DNA of 64,000 nucleotides from Gammaproteobacteria bacterium (GTDB lineage Bacteria > Pseudomonadota > Gammaproteobacteria > Enterobacterales > Alteromonadaceae), in assembly GCA_018826295.1 (NCBI GenBank), contig JAHJZX010000030.1, positions 62,001 to 126,000 of the forward strand, read 5' to 3'. The notes beneath the pieces were generated by a model that searched no databases, was not told the origin of the DNA, and was given only the letters and a program-made list of their open reading frames with translations. Positions 1 through 7,737 of this stretch are shown here, in pieces (position 1 is the stretch's first letter; every line of letters begins with the position of its first letter). The position numbers and the translations under genes are program-made.

Positions 1-1203
1 GCGGCTGGCACTATCGATCTTATTTTACAGGATATGAACTTCAGCGCCGGCCAGATGCAGGGTGAACAGGGCAAAACGCTGTTCTATCAGTTGCGCCAGC
101 AATACCCGCAGATACCTATCGTATTGATGACCGCCTGGACCCAGCTGGAAATGGTGGTTGAGCTGATAAAAGCCGGGGCTACCGACTACATTGCCAAGCC
201 CTGGGACGACGCGCGTTTGCTGCTCACTGTTGCAAATGCATTGAAATTAAAACAACTGAGCGAACAGCAACAGCGCGCCGAGCAACAGCGCCAAGCGGCC
301 TTTGCCGGTAAAGACTTATGCGGCCTGGTGTTTGCCAGCAGCCAGATGCAACAATTGCTGCAAATGACACTGCAACTGGCTCCGTCCAATGCTGCTGTCC
401 TGATCACCGGCCCCAACGGCGCAGGCAAAGAAGGCATAGCCAATGTACTGCATGGTAATTCACCGCGTAAAGACAGCGCCTTTATTAAAGTTAATATGGG
501 GGCCCTGCCAAGTGAGCTGATGGAAGCTGAGCTATTTGGTGCCGAAGCCGGCGCATACAGTGGCGCCAGTAAAACCCGCATCGGCCGTTTTGAAGCCGCT
601 GACGGCGGCACGGTGTTTTTAGATGAAATTGGCAATTTGTCGCTGGCCGGCCAGGCTAAACTGCTCCGGGTACTGCAAACCGGGGAGTTTGAGCGTTTAG
701 GGTCAAGTGTGACGCGCAAAGTCGATGTAAGGCTTATCAGCGCCACCAACAGCGATCTTACAGCCGCCATCAGTCGCGGCGAATTCCGTCAGGATTTGTA
801 TTACCGCATTAATGTTGTACAGCTGGCGTTGCCAGCTTTGGCTGAGCGGCCGGATGATATTTTACCGCTGGCACGTTATTTTCTGGCCGGTAAAAAGGCT
901 TTAAGTCAGCAGGCAGAGCAAGTGCTGCAAAATTACAGCTGGCCGGGTAATGTGCGTCAATTGCAAAATGCCTGTCAGCGTGCGCTGCTATTAAGCAGCG
1001 GTGACGAAATAGTCACGGCTGATCTTGGACTGACCGAGCCGGTAGCGACAGCTAAAAGAGCACTGGACGATATAGACCGCACTGCGCTGCAGCAAGCCTT
1101 GCTGCAGGCCGGCGGCGTAGTATCGCGGGCGGCTAAACAACTGGGGATCAGCCGCCAGGCCTTATATCGGCGTATGGAGCACTATGGCATTGATGCGCCC
1201 TAA
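1..1203 (+). CDS. Sigma-54-dependent response regulator (5' end outside window)
   Basis: NtrC-type activator of sigma-54 promoters, partner of the kinase gene that follows. The reading frame is open from base 1, so the first part of the receiver domain is missing. The likely phospho-accepting Asp is the codon at 31-33 (context LILQDM), followed by the switch Thr (MTAW) and conserved Lys (AKPW). The AAA+ domain has Walker A GPNGAGKE (409-432), the sigma-54 contact loop as GAYSGA (550-567) instead of GAFTGA, and Walker B GGTVFLDEIG (from 604). A Fis-type helix-turn-helix closes the protein (AKQLGISRQALYRRM). It overlaps the kinase gene by 20 bases, so the two are probably translated together. 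The regulated target is not visible. Confidence 0.93.
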   Translation, partial: AAGTIDLILQDMNFSAGQMQGEQGKTLFYQLRQQYPQIPIVLMTAWTQLEMVVELIKAGATDYIAKPWDDARLLLTVANALKLKQLSEQQQRAEQQRQAAFAGKDLCGLVFASSQMQQLLQMTLQLAPSNAAVLITGPNGAGKEGIANVLHGNSPRKDSAFIKVNMGALPSELMEAELFGAEAGAYSGASKTRIGRFEAADGGTVFLDEIGNLSLAGQAKLLRVLQTGEFERLGSSVTRKVDVRLISATNSDLTAAISRGEFRQDLYYRINVVQLALPALAERPDDILPLARYFLAGKKALSQQAEQVLQNYSWPGNVRQLQNACQRALLLSSGDEIVTADLGLTEPVATAKRALDDIDRTALQQALLQAGGVVSRAAKQLGISRQALYRRMEHYGIDAP

Positions 1204-2506
1204 GCACCCTTTTTCGTTGCCAAAACTGGGCAGCCAAAGCCGGTTAAATCTGCTTTGCCTGCTGCTAACCTTATTGGGCCTGGCCGTACAACTTAGCCTT
1301 ATAGGCCTGGCTACCGCATTCAGCCTGGCGATTTGTTGCGCCGGCATAGTGCTTGCGGTGCTACTGCAATGGGCGGTAAAACCGCTGATGACAGAAATTC
1401 AGGCGCTTAATCTGCATGCGCAAAATCTGCAGGACGGCAGCTTTAATACCAGTGCTAATCAGTTGACCGTGCACGAACTGCAACCGCTGGCACACAGTTT
1501 AACTCATATGTCCGCACAGCTGCGCAGCGAACGGGCAACGCTATACCAACGTGAACTGCTGCTGGATACCGTTTTGCAAAGCAGCCCTACGGCACTGCTG
1601 CTGACAGATGATAAAGATACCCTACTTATGAGCAATCCGGCCGCGCGGCAATTGCTCAATGCCGGCCGGCCGCTGAATGGCAGTAAACTCGACACAGTCA
1701 GTACCCGGGTGCCCGAACTGGCCACCGCTATCAATGGTCAGCAGCAAGGTTTGCTGCACCTGAGTGACAACAGTATCTGGCATCTGTCCCTCAGTCAGTT
1801 TCAGTTGAACCAAAAGCTGCACCATTTGTACTTGCTTAAACCGATGACGCGCGAAATACAACGCGAAGAACTTACCGCCTGGAAAAAGCTGTTGCGGGTC
1901 ATTGGGCATGAGTTAAATAACACCCTGGCGCCGCTGTCGTCGCTGGCTTACTCGGGTGAACAACGTGCCAGACAGTTACAACAAACCGAACTGGCCAGCT
2001 TGTTTAGCACACTAAGCGAACGCAGCCTGGCACTGAATCAGTTTGTTCAGGCCTATATTCAGTTTGCCAAGTTACCCCGCCCCAGCTTCAGCCTGGTAAA
2101 CTGGCCACGGCTGGTAAACCAGTTGCAGGATTTGTACGAGTTTGAACTTATCGGAGATCTGCCACAACAAGACTGGCGAGCCGACAACCAGCAATTGCAA
2201 CAGTTGTTGCTGAACTTGCTAAAAAATGCCCATGAATCCGGCTCTGAAGCTGACCTCATCAGCTTAACCTTTAGCGAAAGCCCGCAGCAGTTAATCATCA
2301 CCTTGCAAGATGCTGGTGGCGGCATGAGTGATGAACAATTGCAACATGCACTGGTGCCGTTTTACACCAGTAAAAACGGCGGCTCAGGTATCGGTTTAAC
2401 TTTATGCCGCGACATTATTGAAGCCCATGGCGGCAGTATCAGCTTGCGAAATAATCCGCCAGGCCTCGAAGTTAGTCTGCGCTTGCCCTTAACTGGTGAC
2501 GTGTAA
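1184..2506 (+). CDS. Membrane sensor histidine kinase
   Basis: Sensor kinase of the two-component pair with the preceding regulator. Two hydrophobic helices lie at about residues 18-65 with almost no periplasmic loop, then a HAMP-like linker, a PAS-like region (about 120-220), and the H-box GHELNN with His242. The ATPase domain has the N-box LLNLLKNAHES and G-boxes DAGGGMSDEQ and GSGIGLTLCRDI. HELNN-type kinases usually pair with NtrC-type regulators, which fits the neighbour. The start at 1184 has a weak GGAG 6-7 bases upstream; another in-frame ATG lies at 1193. The missing sensor domain suggests detection of a membrane or cytoplasmic signal. That is an inference. Confidence 0.93.
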   Translation: MALMRPKHPFSLPKLGSQSRLNLLCLLLTLLGLAVQLSLIGLATAFSLAICCAGIVLAVLLQWAVKPLMTEIQALNLHAQNLQDGSFNTSANQLTVHELQPLAHSLTHMSAQLRSERATLYQRELLLDTVLQSSPTALLLTDDKDTLLMSNPAARQLLNAGRPLNGSKLDTVSTRVPELATAINGQQQGLLHLSDNSIWHLSLSQFQLNQKLHHLYLLKPMTREIQREELTAWKKLLRVIGHELNNTLAPLSSLAYSGEQRARQLQQTELASLFSTLSERSLALNQFVQAYIQFAKLPRPSFSLVNWPRLVNQLQDLYEFELIGDLPQQDWRADNQQLQQLLLNLLKNAHESGSEADLISLTFSESPQQLIITLQDAGGGMSDEQLQHALVPFYTSKNGGSGIGLTLCRDIIEAHGGSISLRNNPPGLEVSLRLPLTGDV

Positions 2507-2514
2507 CATAACCG

Positions 2515-2841
2515 CTATTGCCACAGCACCGGACAGTGTTTCTTCTGCGCTTTTTGCAGCATCTCCAGCAAGGGCACCGCGCGCACCTGCAAACTAACCC
2601 GTTCTTTACCAGCATGCGGTTGGTCTGCAATATCAGTATTGGCTTGCTCTGCCTTAGCCCGCTCGGTAGCGGCAATGGCGGCTAATCCTTGCTGCAACAA
2701 TGCTAATGCGCTGCCCACATCTTCGGCGTACAGTGCTGAGGGCACTTTGTCATCGCGCCCCATCAATTGCAGTAGCTTTAAGGCAATATCTTTAAAATAA
2801 ATTAAATCGCCGCTGGCTTTGGATTTAAACGTGACAATCAT
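2515..2841 (-). CDS. DUF1840 family protein
   Basis: Small cytoplasmic protein of about 108 residues beginning MIVTFKSKASGDLIYF, the typical opening of DUF1840 proteins. The function of the family is unknown. The start at 2841 is chosen because the family begins at this Met and a GGAAG sits 5 bases upstream; an upstream in-frame Met at 2853 would add four residues. The gene runs convergent to the kinase gene with only 8 bases between stops, and divergent from glpK. No membrane segment or signal peptide is visible. Confidence 0.8.
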   Translation of the reverse strand: MIVTFKSKASGDLIYFKDIALKLLQLMGRDDKVPSALYAEDVGSALALLQQGLAAIAATERAKAEQANTDIADQPHAGKERVSLQVRAVPLLEMLQKAQKKHCPVLWQ

Positions 2842-2928
2842 ACCGGCTTCCATCTTTGCTTATAGGCAGCGTTGCAGTTTACTGCTAGGCTGAACAATAA
2901 CTTAAGCATAACGTTAAAAGCTCACGCC

Positions 2929-4425
2929 ATGGCAAAATATATTCTGGCTATTGATCAGGGCACCACTTCCAGTCGCGCTATTATTTACGATGCCACACTG
3001 CAACAGCTGGCGTGTGCCCAACAGGAATTAACACTGAGCTATCCACATTCAGGCTGGGTTGAGCAAGACGCCACTGAGCTGTGGCAAAGTGTTATTAGCT
3101 GTATCCGCAAGGTAATACACAAAGCGGGTATCAGTGCTAGCGATCTCGCCGGCATTGGCATTACCAACCAGCGCGAAACTACTTTAGTCTGGCATAAAAC
3201 TACCGGTAAGGCTCTGTACCCTGCCATTGTCTGGCAAGACAGACGCACTGCAGCTCAGTGCCAGCAGCTAAAAGATGCCGGTTTAGAGCCGCTATTGCAA
3301 CAAAAAACCGGCCTGTTAGCCGATCCGTATTTTTCTGCCAGTAAACTTAGCTGGATATTGCAGCAAGTGCCCAACGCACGTCAGCAGGCCGAACGTGGTG
3401 AGCTGTGCTTTGGTACTGTCGATTGCTATATATTGTGGCAGCTAAGTGGCGGAAAAGTGCATGCCACTGATGCCAGTAACGCCAGCCGCACCCTGTTATT
3501 TAATATTCACCGCCAGTGTTGGGACGATGAACTGCTGAAGCTGTTTGATATCCCGGCTGCTATTTTGCCAACCGTGCTGGACAATGCTGCCAGTTTCGCC
3601 GTGACGGCAGCTGACGTGCTGGCTGCAGAAGTGCCCATTCTGGCTATGATAGGCGATCAGCAAGCTGCATTGCTTGGCCAGGCCTGCACTGAAACAGGTA
3701 TGAGCAAAAGCACTTACGGTACCGGCTGTTTTACAGTGGTAAACACTGGCCCGACGATTTTAAGCAGCCAGCATAAATTGCTAAGCACCGTAGCCTGGCG
3801 CTTAAACGGCAGCACCACCTATGCACTGGAGGGCAGCATTTTTATGGCGGGCGCTACCGTACAGTGGTTGCGGGATCAATTGGGTATTATTAGTACAGCA
3901 GCCGACAGCGAAACCCTGGCACAAGGTGTCAGTTATCAGCAAACCGAGTTGCTAATACCAGCCTTTACCGGTTTAGGTGCTCCTTACTGGCAACCCGAAG
4001 TTAAAGCCGCGCTGTTTGGCATGGGCCGCGAAAGCGGTAAGCCAGAAATAGCCGCTGCCGCGCTGCGCAGTGTTGCCTATCAAAGCTGCGATTTATTGCA
4101 GGCCATACAGCAAGATGGCCTGAGTGTACAGCAACTGAGGGTAGACGGCGGCATGACAGCCAACCGCTGGTTTTTGCAGGCTCTGGCCGATTTAACGCAA
4201 AAGCAGGTTCAGCGTTGTCAAACCACCGACGCCACCGCCATGGGCGCGGCATTTCTGGTTGCGCTGCAATTTGGTATTTATCCGGATGTCAGTGCTATGC
4301 AAACAGTTTGGCGCAGTGACTGGCAAATTAGCCCTGTGCTGGCAAAAGCTGACGCCGACAAATTGCATCAACGTTGGCAGCATTTGGTAAGCAGCCTGCT
4401 AAATATCAGCCTATCGCTGGACTGA
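2929..4425 (+). CDS. glpK: Glycerol kinase
   Basis: ATP-dependent phosphorylation of glycerol to sn-glycerol 3-phosphate in the cytoplasm. The FGGY-kinase opening AIDQGTTSSR, the substrate-region motif WQDRRTA, the GDQQAALLGQ segment and the C-terminal VDGGMTANRW nucleotide-binding motif are all present. Length from the Met at 2929 is 498 residues, normal for GlpK. The frame is open for 19 more codons upstream (to 2872), but these do not resemble the family and no clear ribosome site precedes either start. No glpF, glpD or glpR lies nearby, so the gene stands alone here. Confidence 0.95.
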   Translation: MAKYILAIDQGTTSSRAIIYDATLQQLACAQQELTLSYPHSGWVEQDATELWQSVISCIRKVIHKAGISASDLAGIGITNQRETTLVWHKTTGKALYPAIVWQDRRTAAQCQQLKDAGLEPLLQQKTGLLADPYFSASKLSWILQQVPNARQQAERGELCFGTVDCYILWQLSGGKVHATDASNASRTLLFNIHRQCWDDELLKLFDIPAAILPTVLDNAASFAVTAADVLAAEVPILAMIGDQQAALLGQACTETGMSKSTYGTGCFTVVNTGPTILSSQHKLLSTVAWRLNGSTTYALEGSIFMAGATVQWLRDQLGIISTAADSETLAQGVSYQQTELLIPAFTGLGAPYWQPEVKAALFGMGRESGKPEIAAAALRSVAYQSCDLLQAIQQDGLSVQQLRVDGGMTANRWFLQALADLTQKQVQRCQTTDATAMGAAFLVALQFGIYPDVSAMQTVWRSDWQISPVLAKADADKLHQRWQHLVSSLLNISLSLD

Positions 4426-4502
4426 CAGTCTGATAACGGCTGATGCCAGCATTGGTCTAACCACTTAATATAAAAAAATATTTAATTCAGCAAAAATTAA
4501 GC

Positions 4503-4531
4503 TTGCATAAAAAATCAGCATTAACTAGAAT
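4503..4531 (+). promoter_or_regulatory. Predicted sigma-70 promoter of the riboswitch transcript
   Basis: TTGCAT (4503-4508) and TAGAAT (4526-4531) are separated by exactly 17 bases. The predicted transcription start near 4538 falls at the 5' edge of the GEMM-I aptamer, which supports the call. Inferred from sequence only. Confidence 0.6.
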
Positions 4532-4534
4532 GCG

Positions 4535-4640
4535 CACGCTCGAAAGGCAAGTCATCCGAAAGGGTGTACACGCAAAGCTTCAGGTCTAAGGGTTGCCGCA
4601 AGGCATCTACGATAGCTGGGCTGCCGTCGCTAAGTGCGAT
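4535..4640 (+). ncRNA. Cyclic-di-GMP-I (GEMM-I) riboswitch aptamer
   Basis: The conserved GEMM-I blocks occur in order: AAAGGCAA (4543-4550); a hairpin catcc-GAAA-gggtg with the GAAA tetraloop (4553-4566); the nearly invariant CGCAAAGC followed by TTCAGGTCTAAG (4571-4590); and the closing segment GATAGCTGGGCTGCCG (4611-4626). The GAAA loop and its receptor are hallmarks of the family known from Vibrio cholerae Vc2. CGCAC (4533-4537) could pair with GTGCG (4634-4638). The aptamer sits about 110 bases upstream of the DUF3718 gene, which it presumably controls. No clear U-tract terminator lies between, so translational control or a less obvious platform is possible. Confidence 0.88.
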
Positions 4641-4747
4641 GTTTATTCTGCTCTGTCAGAGTTAAACGACATGCCTTATGTCCTTTCGTGTTCTGCAACT
4701 TGGTTGCATTAATGATTGTAAATTAACTCACATTTTGGAGCTCGAAT

Positions 4748-5119
4748 ATGAAAGCAAAATTAATCACTTTAGCTACTGTTATTGCCGCCACTTCATTTAT
4801 CAGCGCTCCTGCTGCTGCAGACGACCAATTAGCTCAGTCTATCTGTTCTTATGTAGCTGCTGACAGCAAAAACAGCCTGCGTAAAACCCTGTCTGACAAC
4901 CGCTTACGTCTGCGTAACGTATACGACGGTATCGTATGTGACGGTTTACCACTGGTTCGCCACGCTATTAAGCACAATGCTGCAGACGCTGCTGGTTTTA
5001 TCATCAGCCAGTTACCAGGCAGCCAGGTTGCCGCTTCAGGCGACATTGAGTGGGCTACCAGCAATGGTTTTGCTGCATCACCAATCATCAACGCTATCAA
5101 AGAGCGTAGCGCCAGCTAA
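4748..5119 (+). CDS. DUF3718 exported protein
   Basis: A 123-residue protein with a cleavable signal peptide (MKAKLITLATVIAATSFISAPAAA, cut after about residue 24). The mature part carries Cys residues near 33 and 64 (SICSYV and IVCDGL) that could form a disulfide. It resembles the DUF3718 family of small exported gammaproteobacterial proteins of unknown function. A GGAG ribosome site lies 8 bases before the ATG. The c-di-GMP riboswitch upstream suggests a role in surface attachment, matrix or motility, but that is inference from the regulator alone. The gene is monocistronic and followed by a strong terminator. Confidence 0.85.
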   Translation: MKAKLITLATVIAATSFISAPAAADDQLAQSICSYVAADSKNSLRKTLSDNRLRLRNVYDGIVCDGLPLVRHAIKHNAADAAGFIISQLPGSQVAASGDIEWATSNGFAASPIINAIKERSAS

Positions 5120-5136
5120 GTTAGCTGCAAATTCGT

Positions 5137-5170
5137 AAATAAGGCGCCTTTTGGCGCCTTATTTGTTTTT
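5137..5170 (+). terminator. Intrinsic terminator after the DUF3718 gene
   Basis: A perfect 12-bp stem AAATAAGGCGCC / GGCGCCTTATTT with a TTTT loop, followed by a T-rich tail. It lies between the stops of two convergent genes and may serve both. Confidence 0.9.
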
Positions 5171-5173
5171 AGT

Positions 5174-6724
5174 TCAGGCTTTTACAGTAAAACAATGTTG
5201 TTTAACATGTTCAGCTATACCAACACCGGCTTCTGCCATGGTTAAGTAGGTTTGATCGGCGCCGGCAGCGATAATGTCACGAGCTTCATCATCATGCATA
5301 CTGTGCGAGACGATAAAGCCGCTAAAGCCGGCATCCCGTAGCTTTTTCGCGGCAATCATCTTGGCTTCGACATCATTCATGCTCAGTATCACCGCTTCAA
5401 CTTTGCCAAAATCCAGCCCTTGCCAAAACACCTGATCTTCGGCGTCAGCATAAAAAATATTAATGCCCTTTTTCTGGTGTACCAGCACTTTGGCCGGATC
5501 TGAATCCATAGCAATAATATTGCGGCTACTTTTTAAATAGCGATATGCCGCACTGCCGGTGCGCCCCATCCCCATGATCAGCACCTCAGCGTCACCCAGT
5601 GATACCGGCTGTTCGTCCGGATGATGAATATTACGTTCAAACTTTAATAAACGATTACATAACCGCTCATATAGCGGGTGCGCCATGCGATTAAGCGGCG
5701 CTGAAATAACAAAAGAAATAGCCACCGTCAGCGCCAGCGGAATAAGCCACTCGGGTAACACCACACTGGCGACAATTAAACCAAATTCGCTGTAATTGGT
5801 CAGGCTGATACTGGTTAAGAAAGCACTGCGCGCCCGCAATTTAAACAAGATCAATAACAGGAAAAATAGTATTGCCTTTAGCGGTAACAATAACGACATC
5901 ACACCGGCAAATAACCAGGCATTTGCATCCGGCAAGCCATCGATACCAATTTGCAGGAAAAATCCAACCAGAAAAAACTCTTTAATGCTCCACAACGATT
6001 TTGATAATTCACCGGCCCGGGCATGCTTAGCCAACATAGCACCAAACACCAGCGCGCCCAGCTCAGAACTCAGTCCTACCAATTCAAAGCCCTTGCCCCC
6101 GACCACCAAAGCCAGCAATAAACCAAACAAAATCAGTAAGTCTTCATGACCGCTGGCATCAAGCAGTTTATACAGCAATGGGCGCAGCAGCGGCAACGCA
6201 AATACCAGCAACGCCCAGGGCGATGGTATAGTGCCATTGGCCAGGCTCATTACCAGCAACGCCAGTAAATCTTGCATAATGAGAATACCGATAGCTACCC
6301 GGCCATGAAAAGCCCGGATCTCGCGCTTGCCTTCCAGCACTTTCGCTGCCAGCACGGTACTGGAAAATGCCAGCGCCACCGCCAGCATCAAGGCCTGATA
6401 CCAACTAACCTCAAAGATAAGTAACACTGCCGGCAGAGTTAATATAATCGACAGGGCGAAATGCAGCATACTGCCGCCGAGCACTTCCGGTTTGCCCAAA
6501 CTGCGCACGTTAAGCTTTAAGCCGACCGTAAATAACAACAGCAACACACCTAAATGAGCAACGTGATGAATGATTGACGGCCCTTCCGGCGGTAAACTTA
6601 GTTCTGTCGCTGAAGCAGAGATCACAAAACCAGCTAGCAAATAACCGACTAATGGTGGTAAGCCGATAGCGCGAACTACTAGCCCTAACGAAAAAGCAAA
6701 GCCAATCCAAACTGCTTCAAGCAT
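5174..6724 (-). CDS. CPA2-type cation:proton antiporter with TrkA-N domain
   Basis: A 516-residue inner-membrane transporter of the KefB/KefC-like CPA2 group. About twelve hydrophobic segments fill residues 1-375. A cytoplasmic Rossmann-type regulatory domain follows, with the nucleotide-binding motif GMGRTGSAAYRYL at about residue 405. It would exchange Na+ or K+ for H+, gated by nucleotide or a small ligand; the substrate cannot be read from sequence. It is shorter than KefB/C (about 600 residues). It lies 59 bases downstream of the MgtC-like gene on the same strand and is probably the last gene of a DUF1289-mgtC-antiporter transcript. Confidence 0.9.
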   Translation of the reverse strand: MLEAVWIGFAFSLGLVVRAIGLPPLVGYLLAGFVISASATELSLPPEGPSIIHHVAHLGVLLLLFTVGLKLNVRSLGKPEVLGGSMLHFALSIILTLPAVLLIFEVSWYQALMLAVALAFSSTVLAAKVLEGKREIRAFHGRVAIGILIMQDLLALLVMSLANGTIPSPWALLVFALPLLRPLLYKLLDASGHEDLLILFGLLLALVVGGKGFELVGLSSELGALVFGAMLAKHARAGELSKSLWSIKEFFLVGFFLQIGIDGLPDANAWLFAGVMSLLLPLKAILFFLLLILFKLRARSAFLTSISLTNYSEFGLIVASVVLPEWLIPLALTVAISFVISAPLNRMAHPLYERLCNRLLKFERNIHHPDEQPVSLGDAEVLIMGMGRTGSAAYRYLKSSRNIIAMDSDPAKVLVHQKKGINIFYADAEDQVFWQGLDFGKVEAVILSMNDVEAKMIAAKKLRDAGFSGFIVSHSMHDDEARDIIAAGADQTYLTMAEAGVGIAEHVKQHCFTVKA

Positions 6725-6783
6725 TCACAAATCCCAATGTTAGTGTTGAGTTATGAGTTTATTCAGTAATTTGCGTACTGTTA

Positions 6784-7335
6784 TTAATGTGGATCATCAA
6801 TATCTTGTTTTACCTGCTGTTGATCATTCTTGCGCCGGCCAAACAAACTACCATTGTTGCGGTGCAGCCATTCGTTATAAGTACGATGCACGCCACGGCG
6901 CATGGCAGACGATGAGTTTTCCAGAATATCGATCCCCACCAGTACCGCCACCACCAGTACCGACAATTTTATAGCGACCAGATCCTGGCCAATGCCAATA
7001 CAGACACCTACAGCAGCTAACACCCAAATGGTAGCAGCTGACGTTACGCCAAGCACCATACCATCGCGTGCTAACATCACACCGGCACCAAGAAAACCAA
7101 CACCGGTAATGACCTGGCCAATAATCCGCGATGGATCGGTCATATTGCTGTTAACCGACATAGACGCAGCAATAAACACATAGGTGCCCATCACAATAAG
7201 AATAGACGTACGAATGCCAGCCGGTTTGCCACGCAATTGCCGCTCTAACCCGATGATAAAACCGCATAATAACGCCGTGCCGAGCTCGGTCCAGGCGAAG
7301 GGGCGAATGTCGAAAATTACCTGCCAGTTCAGCAT
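6784..7335 (-). CDS. MgtC/SapB family membrane protein
   Basis: A 183-residue inner-membrane protein with the MgtC signature GFIIGLERQLRGKPAGIRT near the N-terminus and further hydrophobic helices to about residue 140, ending in a polar tail. It lacks the long C-terminal domain of Salmonella MgtC, so it is of the short SapB-like type. The family is linked to magnesium limitation and membrane-potential control. A GAGGA ribosome site precedes the ATG. It lies 9 bases after the DUF1289 gene and before the antiporter gene, which suggests a shared role in ion homeostasis (inference). Confidence 0.88.
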   Translation of the reverse strand: MLNWQVIFDIRPFAWTELGTALLCGFIIGLERQLRGKPAGIRTSILIVMGTYVFIAASMSVNSNMTDPSRIIGQVITGVGFLGAGVMLARDGMVLGVTSAATIWVLAAVGVCIGIGQDLVAIKLSVLVVAVLVGIDILENSSSAMRRGVHRTYNEWLHRNNGSLFGRRKNDQQQVKQDIDDPH

Positions 7336-7344
7336 AAAAGATCC

Positions 7345-7590
7345 TCAGCTTGTGCGCGCCGCCTGCTTAGCCGCCAGCCACTCGGCCTGAGTTATCGGGC
7401 TGGTATCAGCCATGCTGATGTCTGTTAACTCGGCCTGTTGTTTGCGCTTAGCAACCTTTTGTAATATAGCGGCATTTTGCTCATCTGTGCGCCTGTTCCA
7501 GTCAACTATTTCACTGATATGACGATAACAACCAACACACAGCTTATCGGCATTTAACCGGCAACATGCCACACAAGGTGATTCAACCAC
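7345..7590 (-). CDS. DUF1289 domain protein
   Basis: An 81-residue protein with the four-Cys pattern ESPCVACCRLN..LCVGCYR typical of DUF1289, a small putative metal-binding domain. The start is a GTG with CAGGAG a few bases upstream. First gene of the likely operon with the MgtC-like and antiporter genes. Function unknown. Confidence 0.82.
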   Translation of the reverse strand: MVESPCVACCRLNADKLCVGCYRHISEIVDWNRRTDEQNAAILQKVAKRKQQAELTDISMADTSPITQAEWLAAKQAARTS

Positions 7591-7737
7591 TCGTCTCTCC
7601 TGTTTTATCGGCTTTTGCCTGAATTCTGACGCAACAATAAAGCGAAAAACTTAACTCGGCCGCCAGTTTATGTCACTCTGCTGGCAAAACATACCAACGA
7701 CAATAAAAATAGCAACATAACTGACAGGAACCCAAAT

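Noticed and set aside
186..770. 194-residue minus-strand frame opposite the response regulator
   Set aside because: Antisense shadow of a clear AAA+ domain; Ser/Ala-rich low-complexity translation and no ribosome site.
4678..4863. 61-residue frame in the riboswitch-DUF3718 linker
   Set aside because: Overlaps the DUF3718 gene in another frame; no ribosome site and no coding pattern.
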